NCBI GenBank assembly: GCA_004322535.1
Contig: SCUZ01000075.1
Coordinates: 47,434 to 111,433, forward strand
Source of the DNA: Rugosibacter sp.
Lineage (GTDB): Bacteria; Pseudomonadota; Gammaproteobacteria; Burkholderiales; Rhodocyclaceae
DNA: 64,000 nucleotides
Direction: 5' to 3'
The position numbers and the translations under genes are program-made. The notes under the pieces are model-generated. The model was given only the letters and a program-made list of their open reading frames with translations. It was not told the origin of the DNA and made no database searches. Below are positions 9,202 through 19,006 of this stretch, piece by piece. Within the stretch, counting starts at the first letter, position 1. Each line of letters opens with the position of its first letter.

Positions 9202-11289
9202 ATGTCGTCAGGACTGATGTTTGCATTGATCTGCGCTGTATTGGCTATTGTTTATGGTGCTATCTCAAGTCGCTGGGTATTAGCGCAATCCGCTGGTAAC
9301 GATCGAATGCGCGAAATTGCAGCCGCCATTCAGGAGGGCGCGCAAGCTTATCTGAATCGACAATACACGACCATCGGTGCGGTGGGTGTCATTCTCGCTG
9401 TTGTTATCTGGTTTGCTCTCGGCTGGCATACGTCGGTCGGATTTATCATCGGTGCGGTGTTGTCAGGTGCCGCTGGCTACATTGGCATGAATGTTTCCGT
9501 GCGGGCAAATGTGCGTACGGCAGAGGCGGCACGCGTCGGCCTTAATGAGGCACTGAATGTCGCATTTCGTGGCGGTGCAATTACAGGGATGCTGGTTGTC
9601 GGTTTGGGTTTGCTGGGGGTTACGGGCTACTACGTTCTACTTAAAACCCTGGGCGGAACAACTGCCACCTTGGAGAGCATTGTGCATCCGCTGGTAGGCC
9701 TTGGGTTTGGCTCTTCGCTGATTTCCATTTTTGCACGGCTGGGTGGTGGCATTTTTACCAAAGGCGCTGATGTGGGCGCTGATTTGGTTGGTAAAGTCGA
9801 AGCGGGTATTCCGGAAGATGATCCGCGCAATCCTGCGGTGATTGCTGACAACGTCGGCGATAACGTCGGTGATTGCGCTGGTATGGCAGCTGACCTTTTC
9901 GAGACCTATGCGGTCACGATCGTGGCGACGATGCTGTTAGGCGCCTTGTTGTTCAAATCTTCTGATTTAATGGCTGAAGCGGCGATATCGTATCCGCTGG
10001 TGCTGGGGGGCTTTTCCATTATTGCTTCCATTGTTGGGGCCATGTTTGTCAAAACCTCCCCCGGCGGAAAAATCATGAACGCGCTTTACAGAGGCTTGAT
10101 GGTTGCCGGTGGCATGGCATTGATCGCTTTTTATCCGCTGACAACCTGGCTGATTGATGACCATCTGCTTGATGCCGTGCTTGGTATCAGCGGCGGATCA
10201 CAAATGCGGCTGTATGGCGCATCAATCGTTGGTTTGGCACTGACCGGGTTGATGGTCTATATCACCGAGTACTATACCGGGACTGAATTCAAGCCAGTGC
10301 GGCACATTGCTGAAGCTTCAACCACGGGGCATGGCACGAACATTATTGCTGGCCTTGGGGTGTCCATGAAATCCACCGCCTGGCCTGTGTTGTCAGTGTG
10401 CGCCGCGATCTGGGCTTCTTATACCTTGGGCGGGCTCTATGGCATTGCCATTGCAGCGGTATCCATGTTGTCGATGGCGGGCATCATCGTTGCACTGGAT
10501 GCGTATGGACCGATCACGGATAACGCAGGCGGCATTGCCGAAATGGCTGATTTGCCTGCTTCAGTGCGCGGCATTACTGATCCTCTGGATGCTGTTGGCA
10601 ATACAACAAAGGCAGTCACCAAGGGCTATGCCATTGGTTCAGCAGGACTGGCGGCGCTGGTGTTGTTTGCCGACTTTACACACGGCCTGCAGGCGATGGG
10701 CAAGAGTTTCGCTTTTGACCTGTCAGATCCTGCGGTGATTATCGGTCTCTTTATCGGTGGCTTGATTCCTTACCTTTTTGGGGCCATGGCGATGGAAGCG
10801 GTGGGTCGCTCAGCGGGTGCGGTCGTTGTTGAAGTAAGGCGCCAGTTTCGCGACATCAAGGGGATCATGGAAGGCACGGCCAAGCCAGAATATGGCACAT
10901 GCGTTGATATGCTGACTAAAGCTGCAATCAAGGAAATGATGATTCCTTCGTTACTCCCTGTTTTAGTGCCGGTGGTGACAGCCTTTGGTATGAATGCGCT
11001 AATGGGCCCTGGAGCAGGCGTGCGGGCACTCGGTGGTGTGTTGATGGGTACCATCGTGACTGGTATTTTTGTTGCGATTTCCATGACCACGGGTGGTGGC
11101 GCTTGGGATAATGCCAAAAAATATATTGAAGATGGTCACTTTGGCGGCAAAGGGTCAGAAGCCCACAAGGCAGCCGTGACAGGTGATACCGTTGGCGATC
11201 CCTATAAAGATACGGCGGGTCCGGCAGTTAATCCGCTGATCAAGATCATTAATATCGTGGCACTCTTGATTGTGCCACTGGTAGCCTAA
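9202..11289 (+). CDS. hppA: Membrane-bound proton-translocating pyrophosphatase (K+-independent type)
   Basis: A 695-residue integral membrane H+-PPase with about 16 hydrophobic segments. It couples PPi hydrolysis to proton pumping and can in principle run in reverse. The catalytic loop ([48 protein letters not shown], described here in parts) contains the family [11 protein letters not shown] and DNVGDNVGD motifs. The segment [18 protein letters not shown] has Lys after GNTT, the signature of K+-independent pumps; K+-dependent ones have Ala. A strong GGAGAGAG ribosome site precedes the ATG. It ends at a terminator, closing the adk-pfp-hppA run. Confidence 0.97.
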   Translation: MSSGLMFALICAVLAIVYGAISSRWVLAQSAGNDRMREIAAAIQEGAQAYLNRQYTTIGAVGVILAVVIWFALGWHTSVGFIIGAVLSGAAGYIGMNVSVRANVRTAEAARVGLNEALNVAFRGGAITGMLVVGLGLLGVTGYYVLLKTLGGTTATLESIVHPLVGLGFGSSLISIFARLGGGIFTKGADVGADLVGKVEAGIPEDDPRNPAVIADNVGDNVGDCAGMAADLFETYAVTIVATMLLGALLFKSSDLMAEAAISYPLVLGGFSIIASIVGAMFVKTSPGGKIMNALYRGLMVAGGMALIAFYPLTTWLIDDHLLDAVLGISGGSQMRLYGASIVGLALTGLMVYITEYYTGTEFKPVRHIAEASTTGHGTNIIAGLGVSMKSTAWPVLSVCAAIWASYTLGGLYGIAIAAVSMLSMAGIIVALDAYGPITDNAGGIAEMADLPASVRGITDPLDAVGNTTKAVTKGYAIGSAGLAALVLFADFTHGLQAMGKSFAFDLSDPAVIIGLFIGGLIPYLFGAMAMEAVGRSAGAVVVEVRRQFRDIKGIMEGTAKPEYGTCVDMLTKAAIKEMMIPSLLPVLVPVVTAFGMNALMGPGAGVRALGGVLMGTIVTGIFVAISMTTGGGAWDNAKKYIEDGHFGGKGSEAHKAAVTGDTVGDPYKDTAGPAVNPLIKIINIVALLIVPLVA

Positions 11290-11306
11290 TTATTTGTGAT
11301 GACTAG

Positions 11307-11336
11307 AAAACAGGCAGCCCGCAGGTTGCCTGTTTT
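11307..11336 (+). terminator. Terminator after hppA
   Basis: A 10-bp perfect stem AAAACAGGCA / TGCCTGTTTT with a 10-nt loop, 17 nt after the hppA stop. It ends in TTTT. Confidence 0.85.
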
Positions 11337-11357
11337 CATTTGCTGAGCTGACTCATT

Positions 11358-11888
11358 ATGAGTACGATCGACTCCATTTCGAATCTCGATTATCTCGGTG
11401 ATGCGACACCATTCATTGGCCGCATCCATGAAATCATCGTGTCTATTCAGATGTTCGATGATTTTAATAGTGCAGAAATCGCTGAGTTTTCCCGCTATAT
11501 GCGTTGCTACCACGCACCGCAAGGCAGTGAAATCATTTGCGAGGGAGAGGCGGGCGATTTCATGCTGTTAATTCTCGAAGGCAATGTTGAAGTTGTGAAA
11601 AAAGATGTGCGGGGGCAACCACAAGTGCTCAGCATTGCCGACCCCGGTAAAATTCTGGGTGAAATGTCACTGATTGATGGCGAGCCACGTTTTGCCAGTT
11701 GCGTGTCGCTTACTCCGGTGGACTTTGCCGTGCTTGATCGGCAAAGCTTGTCGCGCCTGATTGCTGAAGAGCCTGCCCTGGGTATCAAGCTGCTGATGGA
11801 GTTATTGATTCTGCTGAATCAGCGGTTGCGCAGTGCCAGTGGGCAACTATTGGATTGTTTGGAAGCACGACGTTCGCGGATTCGATAA
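11358..11888 (+). CDS. Cyclic nucleotide-binding domain protein
   Basis: A 176-residue single-domain protein with one cNMP-binding fold (about residues 35-155): FSRYMRCYHAPQGSEIICEGEAGDFMLLILEG, and the phosphate-binding-cassette-like ILGEMSLIDGEPRFASC. There is no helix-turn-helix, so it is not a CRP-type transcription factor. It may regulate a partner protein or a membrane process. It is preceded by the hppA terminator and followed by a gap with a repeat copy and tRNA-Leu, so it is probably monocistronic. Ligand (cAMP or cGMP) unknown. Confidence 0.82.
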   Translation: MSTIDSISNLDYLGDATPFIGRIHEIIVSIQMFDDFNSAEIAEFSRYMRCYHAPQGSEIICEGEAGDFMLLILEGNVEVVKKDVRGQPQVLSIADPGKILGEMSLIDGEPRFASCVSLTPVDFAVLDRQSLSRLIAEEPALGIKLLMELLILLNQRLRSASGQLLDCLEARRSRIR

Positions 11889-11918
11889 GCATTCACCGTC
11901 AGTATTGCCTGAACGAAT

Positions 11919-11943
11919 AAAAAGTCAGCGCCGGTGATACGGC
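11919..11943 (+). repeat. Dispersed 25-bp repeat, copy upstream of tRNA-Leu(CAA)
   Basis: AAAAAGTCAGCG followed by CCGGTGATACGGC matches the complement of the 35325-35351 copy at 22 of 25 positions. It lies in the noncoding gap between the cNMP-binding gene and tRNA-Leu. Confidence 0.65.
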
Positions 11944-12022
11944 ATCTGACGAAAAAATCGTCTGTTTACACGCCTGCAATATCTGGATGACTAAATTTTT
12001 TGAAAACTTTCGCATTTTCCCA

Positions 12023-12051
12023 TTGATGACGAAGGTGCTTTCAAGGATAAT
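12023..12051 (+). promoter_or_regulatory. Promoter of tRNA-Leu(CAA)
   Basis: TTGATG, a 17-bp spacer and GATAAT, with the -10 box ending 44 bp before the mature tRNA 5' end. Confidence 0.65.
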
Positions 12052-12095
12052 GCGAACCTCTGTAAGCCCAACTTGTTGCAACGGGTGAAGTCCTG

Positions 12096-12180
12096 GCCGG
12101 GATGGCGGAATTGGTAGACGCAGCGGACTCAAAATCCGCCGCCGCAAGGTGTAGGAGTTCGACTCTCCTTCCCGGCACCA
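12096..12180 (+). tRNA. tRNA-Leu (anticodon CAA)
   Basis: An 85-nt class II tRNA with genomically encoded CCA (12178-12180). The acceptor arm GCCGGGA pairs with TCCCGGC. The anticodon stem GCGGA/TCCGC encloses the loop CTCAAAA, giving anticodon CAA, which reads UUG. A long variable arm follows and the T-loop GTTCGACTC is canonical. No integrase or attachment-site duplication is visible at its 3' end. Confidence 0.97.
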
Positions 12181-12299
12181 TGAAAAAGAAGGCATTGATA
12201 GCGCAATCCGTCAAGTCTTTCAAAACAGCGGGTTATCAGTGACTTTTAAATGCCCGATGAAATAAATTGAACTGCTAGCCGTGATTAATTACACTGTGA

Positions 12300-12345
12300 T
12301 GCACATAATCTGCACACGGTACTGCACATCTACGTCGCCTGCACA
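12300..12345 (+). promoter_or_regulatory. Array of four TGCACA direct repeats upstream of carA
   Basis: TGCACA occurs at 12300, 12311, 12323 and 12340, spaced 11, 12 and 17 bp, i.e. roughly on one face of the helix for the first three. It lies 40-110 bp upstream of the carA promoter core, in the gap after tRNA-Leu. It could be an operator or activator array for carAB; no known binding consensus is claimed. Confidence 0.4.
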
Positions 12346-12384
12346 AACCCCGGCATTTAATTGATCAGTTTTGACTAATCAGGT

Positions 12385-12413
12385 TTGCCTTGACGGGGGT
12401 TGAACGCTATAAT
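12385..12413 (+). promoter_or_regulatory. Putative carAB promoter
   Basis: TTGCCT, a 17-bp spacer and a perfect TATAAT (12408-12413), 80 bp upstream of the carA start. No other gene starts in this 312-bp gap after tRNA-Leu. Confidence 0.6.
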
Positions 12414-12492
12414 CTGCAGGTTTGCCAAATACCATGTGAAACAATCAGGTGTTTGGTTCCATCTATCGCAAGCCTTGATTCAGGAGCCTACC

Positions 12493-13650
12493 GTGCCTCA
12501 TTTTCCGCCCGCCCTTCTCGCTTTGGCCGACGGAACAGTATTTAGGGGTAAAGCCATTGGCGCCAGCGGCAAAAGTGTTGGTGAAGTGGTGTTCAACACA
12601 GCACTCACCGGCTATCAGGAAATCCTGACTGATCCCTCTTATGCGCATCAAATTGTGACGCTAACCTACCCGCACATCGGAAGTTACGGTGTGAATCATG
12701 AGGATGGTGAATCAGGTCGAATTTTTGCGGCGGGCCTGGTGATTCGTGATTTGCCTTTGTTGGCTTCAAATTTCCGTAGTGAGCGAACCTTAGACACCTA
12801 TTTGCGTGCCGAAAATATCGTCGGAATTGCCGATATCGATACCCGCAAGCTCACACGCTTGTTGCGCGAAAAAGGCGCTCAGGCGGGTTGCCTGATGGCA
12901 GGCGAAGTATTAAATGAAGATGACGCGATTCAGCAAGCCCGCGCCTTTCCTGGTCTTGCCGGCATGGATCTGGCAAAAGTGGTGACAACGGCAAAGCCTT
13001 ACCCTTGGGGTGAGGGTGAATGGTCGTTAGGAAACGGCTTTACACCGCAAGCTACACCTCTGTTTCATGTGGTCGCTTATGATTTCGGTATCAAGCGGAA
13101 CATCCTGCGCATGCTGGCCGCACGTGGTTGTCAGCTTACCGTCGTGCCAGCGCAGACTCCTGCCGCCGCCGTACTGGCGATGCATCCGGATGGTGTATTT
13201 TTATCCAATGGTCCTGGCGACCCGGAACCCTGTGATTACGCGGTTGCCGCGATTCGCGAATTTCTTGACCAGCGTTTGCCGACCTTCGGCATCTGTTTGG
13301 GACATCAACTGATGGCGCTGGCCGCCGGGGCTAAAACGCAAAAAATGAAGTTTGGTCATCATGGTGCCAATCACCCTGTTAAAGATCTTGAGTCAGGCCG
13401 GGTGTTGATTACCAGTCAAAATCACGGGTTCATGGTGGATGAGGCTACTTTGCCGACGGAGGTAAACGTTACACATGTTTCATTATTTGACGGCAGCCTG
13501 CAAGGCATGAAGTGGTCTGATCGGCCCGCCTTTTGTTTTCAGGGGCACCCCGAAGCCAGCCCCGGGCCGCATGATGTGGGGTATCTCTTTGATCGTTTCA
13601 TTTCCTTGATGGTTGAATATAACAAGACGCAAAAAACGCACCATGCCTAA
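12493..13650 (+). CDS. carA: Carbamoyl-phosphate synthase small (glutamine amidotransferase) subunit
   Basis: A 385-residue CarA, which hydrolyses glutamine and channels ammonia to CarB for carbamoyl phosphate (arginine and pyrimidine synthesis). The N-terminal CPSase domain begins [11 protein letters not shown] and includes [21 protein letters not shown]. The C-terminal class I GATase has GPGDPEPC, the nucleophile in FGICLGHQL, and the His-x-Glu of [14 protein letters not shown] chose the GTG at 12493 because CAGGAG lies 6 bp upstream and the protein then starts where homologues do; the frame is open to a TTG at 12400 but that part has no family similarity. It overlaps carB by 8 bp. Confidence 0.97.
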   Translation: MPHFPPALLALADGTVFRGKAIGASGKSVGEVVFNTALTGYQEILTDPSYAHQIVTLTYPHIGSYGVNHEDGESGRIFAAGLVIRDLPLLASNFRSERTLDTYLRAENIVGIADIDTRKLTRLLREKGAQAGCLMAGEVLNEDDAIQQARAFPGLAGMDLAKVVTTAKPYPWGEGEWSLGNGFTPQATPLFHVVAYDFGIKRNILRMLAARGCQLTVVPAQTPAAAVLAMHPDGVFLSNGPGDPEPCDYAVAAIREFLDQRLPTFGICLGHQLMALAAGAKTQKMKFGHHGANHPVKDLESGRVLITSQNHGFMVDEATLPTEVNVTHVSLFDGSLQGMKWSDRPAFCFQGHPEASPGPHDVGYLFDRFISLMVEYNKTQKTHHA

Positions 13651-16600
13651 GCGCACCGACATTAAAAGCATTCTCATCATTGGCGCGGGTCCGATCATCA
13701 TTGGTCAGGCTTGCGAGTTCGACTATTCCGGAGCGCAAGCGTGCAAAGCATTGCGTGAAGAGGGTTATCGTGTCATCCTCGTGAATTCCAATCCTGCCAC
13801 GATCATGACTGACCCGGGTATGGCTGATGTGACCTACATCGAGCCGATTACCTGGCGCGTGCTGGAAAACATCATCGAAAAAGAGCGGCCTGATGCCGTA
13901 TTGCCCACCATGGGCGGACAAACGGCGTTGAACTGCGCGTTGGATCTGGCAAAGCATGGCGTCCTTGAAAAATATGGCGTCGAAATGATAGGTGCTTCAC
14001 GCGAGGCTATCGATAAAGCTGAAGATCGCGAAAAGTTCAAGCGCGCCATGACCAAAATTGGTTTGGGTTCGGCGCGATCAGGTATTGCGCACAGCATGGA
14101 AGAGGCGCAGCAAGTGCAGGGCGCCATGGGCTTTCCGACCATTATTCGTCCTTCATTCACCATGGGCGGCTCGGGCGGTGGTATTGCTTACAACCAGGAA
14201 GAGTTTGTTGAAATCTGCAAGCGCGGACTGGAAGCCTCGCCCACCAAGGAGCTACTGATTGAAGAGTCGCTCCTGGGTTGGAAAGAGTATGAGATGGAAG
14301 TGGTACGGGATTGCAAGGATAACTGCATCATCATTTGCTCCATTGAAAACCTTGACCCGATGGGCGTACATACGGGCGACTCCATTACCGTGGCGCCGGC
14401 GCAGACGCTGACTGATCGTGAATATCAGCTCATGCGTAACGCCAGTATTGCGGTGCTGCGCGAGATTGGCGTGGATACGGGCGGCTCGAACGTGCAGTTT
14501 GCGGTGAATCCGAAAAATGGGCAGATGGTGGTGATTGAGATGAATCCACGCGTGTCGCGCTCATCTGCCCTGGCGTCAAAAGCCACGGGTTTTCCGATTG
14601 CGAAAATTGCCGCCAAACTGGCTGTTGGTTACACCTTGGACGAGCTGAAAAACGACATCACCGGTGGTGCAACCCCGGCTTCGTTTGAGCCAGCGATTGA
14701 TTATGTAGTCACCAAAATTCCGCGCTTTGCATTCGAAAAATTCCCGCAAGCGAACGACCGGCTCACCACACAGATGAAATCCGTGGGCGAAGTGATGGCC
14801 ATTGGACGCACCTTTCAGGAGTCCATGCAAAAGGCATTGCGCGGCTTGGAAGTCGGCGTGTACGGCTTTGATGAAATCGAGGCTACGCGCGAAGAAATCA
14901 ATCACGAGCTGGCTAACCCCGGCCCACAGCGTATCTGGTACGTGGCACAGGCTTTCCGCGAAGGTTATTCGCAAGATGAAGTTTTTGCGTTAAGCAAGAT
15001 TGACCCCTGGTTCCTGGCGCAGATTGAAGATGTTGTAAATACGGAGTCATGGCTTAGCGCACAACGTTTGACTGATTTGGATGCATCAGCATTACGCAGC
15101 TTGAAGCGGCAAGGTTTTTCTGATCGTCGCATCGGCTTGAAAGTCGGCGCTGGCGAGACGGCGATCCGTGAGCGTCGGCATGCCATGGGCATTCGTCCCG
15201 TCTATAAGCGGGTGGATACGTGCGCGGCGGAATTCTCTACGGCTACAGCCTACATGTATTCCACGTATGAAGAGGAATGCGAAGCGCAGCCGACATCACG
15301 GCGCAAGATCATGGTGCTGGGCGGCGGGCCGAATCGAATTGGTCAGGGTATCGAGTTCGATTACTGTTGTGTGCATGCCGTGTTGGCGATGCGCGAAGAT
15401 GGTTATGAGACCATCATGATCAATTGCAATCCGGAAACCGTGTCGACAGACTATGACACTTCTGATCGGTTGTATTTCGAATCGCTGACGCTGGAAGATA
15501 TTCTTGAAATCGTGCATATTGAGCAACCCGAAGGGGTCATTGTGCAGTTTGGCGGGCAGACGCCACTGAAGCGTGCCCGGGAACTGGAAGCCAACGGCGT
15601 GCCCATTATCGGCACCAGCCCGGACATGATTGATGCGGCTGAAGATCGCGAGCGTTTTCAACAATTGCTGCATGAACTGGGATTGAGGCAGCCGCCGAAT
15701 CGCACGGCGCGCACTGAAGCGGATGCCCTGCGATTGGCTGAAGAAATTGGCTATCCGCTGGTGGTTCGCCCATCGTATGTGCTTGGCGGACGGGCCATGG
15801 AAATTGTCCATGAGCAAAAAGATCTTGAGCGCTACATGCGCGATGCCATCAAGGTATCAAACGATTCACCCGTGCTGCTCGATCGATTTCTGAATGATGC
15901 GATCGAGGTGGATGTTGATGCCCTGTGTGATGGCAAGCAGGTCATTATTGGCGGCATCATGGAGCATATCGAACAAGCCGGTGTGCACTCGGGTGATTCG
16001 GCGTGTTCCTTGCCGCCTTTCTCGCTTTCCAAAGAGATTCAGGATGAGTTGCGTCGGCAAACCGAAATCATGGCATTCGGGCTGAATGTCGTCGGGTTGA
16101 TGAATGTGCAATTCGCCATTCAAGGACAGGGCAGTGATGCCGTGGTGTATGTGCTGGAAGTCAATCCACGTGCTTCACGCACGGTGCCTTTTGTTTCCAA
16201 GGCGACGAGCCTGCCGCTTGCCAAAATTGCTGCGCGGTGCATGGCGGGCCGCAGTTTGGCTGAGCAGGGCGTAACGCACGAGATTATTCCACCTTATTTC
16301 TCGGTGAAGGAAGCCGTTTTCCCCTTTATCAAGTTTCCCGGTGTGGATAGTATTTTGGGCCCAGAAATGAAATCGACAGGCGAAGTCATGGGCGTAGGCC
16401 GCACGTTTGGCGAAGCATTTGTTAAATCGCAGTTGGCTGCGGGAACGCGCTTGCCTAAATCAGGTAGAGTATTTATCAGCGTTAAGGCGGCAGATAAGAT
16501 CAAGGCTGTGGATGTCGCCGCGCAATTGCACGAACTGGGTTTTGTATTGACAGCGACCAAAGGAACGGCGGCCGTCATCGCTGCTGCGGGTTTACCCGTT

Positions 16601-16861
16601 TCCGTGGTGAATAAAGTGACGGAAGGTCGGCCACATATTGTCGATATGATTAAAAATAGAGACATGACCTTGATTATCAATACTGTCGAAGAGAGCCGTA
16701 GTGCGATTTCTGATTCACGCTCGATTCGCACATCCGCCCTGGGTGCCAAAGTGACTTTGTTCACCACGATTGAAGGCGGCTTGGCCGCGTGTGCCGGCAT
16801 GCGCCATGCCGGCCTGGAAACCTATTCTTTGCAACAACTGCATACTGAGCTTGCATCATGA
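13643..16861 (+). CDS. carB: Carbamoyl-phosphate synthase large subunit
   Basis: A 1072-residue CarB with two homologous ATP-grasp halves (carboxyphosphate and carbamate phosphorylation), an oligomerisation segment, and a C-terminal allosteric MGS-like domain. Hallmarks include [23 protein letters not shown] near the start, [23 protein letters not shown] in the first half and [19 protein letters not shown] in the second. The ATG at 13643 lies within the carA end, giving an 8-bp overlap. Around 15140-15163 the sequence reads [12 protein letters not shown], one of the dispersed repeat copies, in a region that is variable in the family. The stop overlaps greA by 4 bp. Confidence 0.98.
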   Translation: MPKRTDIKSILIIGAGPIIIGQACEFDYSGAQACKALREEGYRVILVNSNPATIMTDPGMADVTYIEPITWRVLENIIEKERPDAVLPTMGGQTALNCALDLAKHGVLEKYGVEMIGASREAIDKAEDREKFKRAMTKIGLGSARSGIAHSMEEAQQVQGAMGFPTIIRPSFTMGGSGGGIAYNQEEFVEICKRGLEASPTKELLIEESLLGWKEYEMEVVRDCKDNCIIICSIENLDPMGVHTGDSITVAPAQTLTDREYQLMRNASIAVLREIGVDTGGSNVQFAVNPKNGQMVVIEMNPRVSRSSALASKATGFPIAKIAAKLAVGYTLDELKNDITGGATPASFEPAIDYVVTKIPRFAFEKFPQANDRLTTQMKSVGEVMAIGRTFQESMQKALRGLEVGVYGFDEIEATREEINHELANPGPQRIWYVAQAFREGYSQDEVFALSKIDPWFLAQIEDVVNTESWLSAQRLTDLDASALRSLKRQGFSDRRIGLKVGAGETAIRERRHAMGIRPVYKRVDTCAAEFSTATAYMYSTYEEECEAQPTSRRKIMVLGGGPNRIGQGIEFDYCCVHAVLAMREDGYETIMINCNPETVSTDYDTSDRLYFESLTLEDILEIVHIEQPEGVIVQFGGQTPLKRARELEANGVPIIGTSPDMIDAAEDRERFQQLLHELGLRQPPNRTARTEADALRLAEEIGYPLVVRPSYVLGGRAMEIVHEQKDLERYMRDAIKVSNDSPVLLDRFLNDAIEVDVDALCDGKQVIIGGIMEHIEQAGVHSGDSACSLPPFSLSKEIQDELRRQTEIMAFGLNVVGLMNVQFAIQGQGSDAVVYVLEVNPRASRTVPFVSKATSLPLAKIAARCMAGRSLAEQGVTHEIIPPYFSVKEAVFPFIKFPGVDSILGPEMKSTGEVMGVGRTFGEAFVKSQLAAGTRLPKSGRVFISVKAADKIKAVDVAAQLHELGFVLTATKGTAAVIAAAGLPVSVVNKVTEGRPHIVDMIKNRDMTLIINTVEESRSAISDSRSIRTSALGAKVTLFTTIEGGLAACAGMRHAGLETYSLQQLHTELAS
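15140..15163 (+). repeat. Dispersed 25-bp repeat, copy in carB
   Basis: AAAGTCGGCGCTGG followed by CGAGACGGCG, differing at three of 24 positions from the lpxK/intergenic copy. In frame it encodes KVGAGETA in the helical oligomerisation region of CarB. Confidence 0.6.
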
Positions 16862-17337
16862 GCGGCAAGTTTCCGATCACCCTTCACGGGGCCGAATTGT
16901 TGCGGGTTGAGTTGCAGCGGCTGAAATCTGTTGACCGGCCATGGGTGATTGCCGCGATTGCCGAGGCACGATCGCATGGTGATCTGTCCGAAAATGCCGA
17001 GTATGACGCAGCCAAAGAGCGACAAGGCTTTATTGAGGGGCGTATTGCCGAAGTGGAAGGCAAGCTGAGTAACGCGCAGATCATTGACCCAGCCTCGCTG
17101 GACGCTGATGGTCGCGTTGTGTTTGGTGCGACGGTTGAACTCGAAGACGTAAATAGCGGGCAACCCGTGGTGTACCAGATTGTGGGCGATGATGAATCCG
17201 ATATCAAATCGGGGAAAATCTCATTTAGCTCGCCCGTCGCCCGGGCACTTATCAGCAAGTTCAGCGGCGATACTGTTGAAGTTCAAACGCCGGGTGGTGT
17301 GCGTGAGTATGAAATTCTCGATGTCAAATACATTTGA
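16858..17337 (+). CDS. greA: Transcription elongation factor GreA
   Basis: A 159-residue GreA, which rescues backtracked RNA polymerase by stimulating transcript cleavage. The N-terminal coiled coil (residues 1-75) includes [28 protein letters not shown] with the acidic tip residues D and E. The C-terminal FKBP-like domain ends [22 protein letters not shown]. It starts with ATGA overlapping the carB stop. The carA-carB-greA order is a standard proteobacterial arrangement. Confidence 0.97.
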   Translation: MSGKFPITLHGAELLRVELQRLKSVDRPWVIAAIAEARSHGDLSENAEYDAAKERQGFIEGRIAEVEGKLSNAQIIDPASLDADGRVVFGATVELEDVNSGQPVVYQIVGDDESDIKSGKISFSSPVARALISKFSGDTVEVQTPGGVREYEILDVKYI

Positions 17338-17399
17338 TGTTCTGTCTCGTGCAAGTTCTGTAAATCACATTATTCTGGTTTGCCCTGTTTAACCTTCTG

Positions 17400-17873
17400 A
17401 TGCGCATTGCGACCGCGATATATACCCTTGTGATGGCCATCTGGCTGGGCAGCCAGATGGCCATTGGCTATATCGCGGCACCGGTTTTATTTTCGCAACT
17501 CGCTGACCGCACGCTGGCTGGAGAGTTGGCTGGTGCGATGTTTTCTGTCATGGCCTGGGTAAGTTTGGCGTGTAGCGCGTATCTTTTACTGTATTTAACT
17601 GCAATAAAGCGCAGGGGTGTTTTCCGCTCGAGCGTGTTCTGGTTGGTCACATTCATGTTGTGCATTACAGTCATTAGCCACTTTGGCATTCAGCCGTTGA
17701 TGGCACAGCTAAAACATGATGCGCACCCCTTGCCAGTGATGGAAAGTGCTTTTCATGATCGCTTTGCCTTATGGCATGGGGTGTCTGGCGGACTTTACCT
17801 GTTGCAGACTATGTTGGGAGTCGCACTGGTTATTGTGCAAAATTGTGGCAAGCCCGGTGGCAAAAAACTTTAG
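17400..17873 (+). CDS. DUF4149 family membrane protein
   Basis: A 157-residue protein with four hydrophobic segments (about residues 5-28, 45-68, 78-98 and 128-148). The pattern MAIWLGSQMAIGYIAAPVLFSQL with a later SHFGIQPLMAQLK matches the DUF4149 family, whose members are often encoded beside greA/yhbY in betaproteobacteria. Function unknown. It follows greA by 62 bp on the same strand and ends just 5 bp before the convergent yhbY. Confidence 0.78.
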   Translation: MRIATAIYTLVMAIWLGSQMAIGYIAAPVLFSQLADRTLAGELAGAMFSVMAWVSLACSAYLLLYLTAIKRRGVFRSSVFWLVTFMLCITVISHFGIQPLMAQLKHDAHPLPVMESAFHDRFALWHGVSGGLYLLQTMLGVALVIVQNCGKPGGKKL

Positions 17874-17878
17874 CCGTT

Positions 17879-18259
17879 TTAGCTTTTGCGTCTTTTGCTC
17901 GATTCATTACGCGCTGCTTCTTGTTTTTTTGTCCCCATTTTTCTTGGTCGCCGTGTTGCCAGCGCCGACTTTTCTGCGTTTGCATCCACCGGGTTTTCAC
18001 GCCAGAGCACGAGTAAATTACCAATGTGCTGTACTTGGGCACAGCATAGCGAGTGGCAGATTTCATCAAAGAGCGCAGGACGCGTATCGCGTTCTATCCC
18101 GTAAAGGCGTACTTTAATGAGTTCATGGGCCTTGAGGCAGCGATCAATTTCAGCCAAAACAGTCGGCGTAAGCCCTTTTTGGCTGATCGATACAACAGGA
18201 TTCAAGTGGTGAGCGGTAGCGCGCAGTGCGCGGCGCTGGGTGGGATTTAATTCAGTCAT
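17879..18259 (-). CDS. yhbY: YhbY-family (CRM domain) ribosome-associated RNA-binding protein
   Basis: A 126-residue CRS1-YhbY (CRM) protein, a KH-like RNA-binding domain found with pre-50S ribosomal subunits. The core (residues 1-95) has LRATAHHLNPVVSISQKGLT, IDRCLKAHELIKVRLYG and IGNLLVLWREN. E. coli YhbY ends near residue 97, whereas this protein has about 30 extra basic residues (RRPRKMGTKKQEAARNESSKRRKS). That tail begins at a copy of the dispersed repeat (17949-17973). It is divergent from rlmE, 14 bp away, the usual neighbourhood. Confidence 0.92.
   Translation of the reverse strand: MTELNPTQRRALRATAHHLNPVVSISQKGLTPTVLAEIDRCLKAHELIKVRLYGIERDTRPALFDEICHSLCCAQVQHIGNLLVLWRENPVDANAEKSALATRRPRKMGTKKQEAARNESSKRRKS
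17949..17973 (-). repeat. Dispersed 25-bp repeat, copy in yhbY
   Basis: CGCCGTGTTGCCAG followed by CGCCGACTTTT; exact 10-mer core at 17964-17973. On the coding (minus) strand it reads EKSALATRR, at the junction between the conserved YhbY domain and its extra basic tail. Confidence 0.65.
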
Positions 18260-18273
18260 AGGCGAATTGTAAC

Positions 18274-18903
18274 GTGAGTGAGAAAATCAAACGCAATAAA
18301 AAGAACAAAGCCTGGATGATGGAGCATGTCACGGACACCTACGTGCAACGTGCAAGGTCTGAAGGATGGCGTTCGCGCGCAGCATTCAAGCTCATTGAGA
18401 TTGATGACAACGACAAGCTGTTACGACCGGGAATGACGGTGGTGGATCTTGGCTCCGCGCCGGGGAGCTGGTCGCAGGTCGCTTCCAGGCGCATCTTGCC
18501 CGGCGGGCGGCTCATTGCGCTGGATATTTTGCCGATGGACAGTTTAAATGGCGTTGATTTTATCCAAGGTGATTTTCGTGAGGATGAGGTGTTGCACGCT
18601 TTGGAAGAAAAGCTGGCAGGTCGCAGAGTGGACCTTGTACTTTCAGATATGGCCCCCAATATGTCAGGTATTGAATTGGTGGATCAGACGCGTGTCATGC
18701 TGCTCGCTGAGTTAACACTGGATTTTTGTGAGAAAAATTTGAAACCGGATGGTGTCATGCTGGTCAAAGTGTTCCAAGGTCTTGGTTTCATGGAGTTACG
18801 CACCGCTGTATTGAAAATGTTTAAAACCGTGCAAGTCAGAAAGCCAGCCGCTTCGCGCGGTCGTAGCGCGGAGAATTTTTTATTAGCACAAGGCAAGCGC
18901 TAA
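18274..18903 (+). CDS. rlmE: 23S rRNA (uridine-2'-O-)-methyltransferase RlmE (FtsJ)
   Basis: A 209-residue SAM-dependent methyltransferase that 2'-O-methylates U2552 of 23S rRNA in the E. coli case. [12 protein letters not shown], the SAM-binding motif [15 protein letters not shown] (about 56-70) and [14 protein letters not shown] are diagnostic, and the K-D-K-E catalytic residues fit (K in AAFKL, D in LSDMAP, K in MLVKVFQG, E in ENFLLA). GTG start. It lies upstream of ftsH in the conserved rlmE-ftsH-folP-glmM order. Confidence 0.97.
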   Translation: MSEKIKRNKKNKAWMMEHVTDTYVQRARSEGWRSRAAFKLIEIDDNDKLLRPGMTVVDLGSAPGSWSQVASRRILPGGRLIALDILPMDSLNGVDFIQGDFREDEVLHALEEKLAGRRVDLVLSDMAPNMSGIELVDQTRVMLLAELTLDFCEKNLKPDGVMLVKVFQGLGFMELRTAVLKMFKTVQVRKPAASRGRSAENFLLAQGKR

Positions 18904-18941
18904 TTGTTGTTTACGAGTCGCCTGTGAGCTGTCCATATCGT

Positions 18942-18970
18942 TTGCAGATTGTTATCAGCAGCAATAGAAT
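18942..18970 (+). promoter_or_regulatory. Putative ftsH promoter
   Basis: TTGCAG, a 17-bp spacer and TAGAAT, about 36 bp before the ftsH start. A short hairpin (GGGCT / AGCCC, 18971-18988) directly follows in the predicted leader. Confidence 0.55.
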
Positions 18971-19006
18971 GGGCTTGGTACATAGCCCGTAGAAAGTAGA
19001 GTTATC

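Noticed and set aside
12096..12180. tRNA-Leu(CAA) as an integration site of a mobile element
   Set aside because: No integrase, no repeated tRNA 3' end downstream, and the next gene is the core carAB operon.
13613..16861. Extended N-terminus for carB from 13613
   Set aside because: The ten extra residues are encoded within the carA end; the ATG at 13643 starts the conserved MPKRTD.
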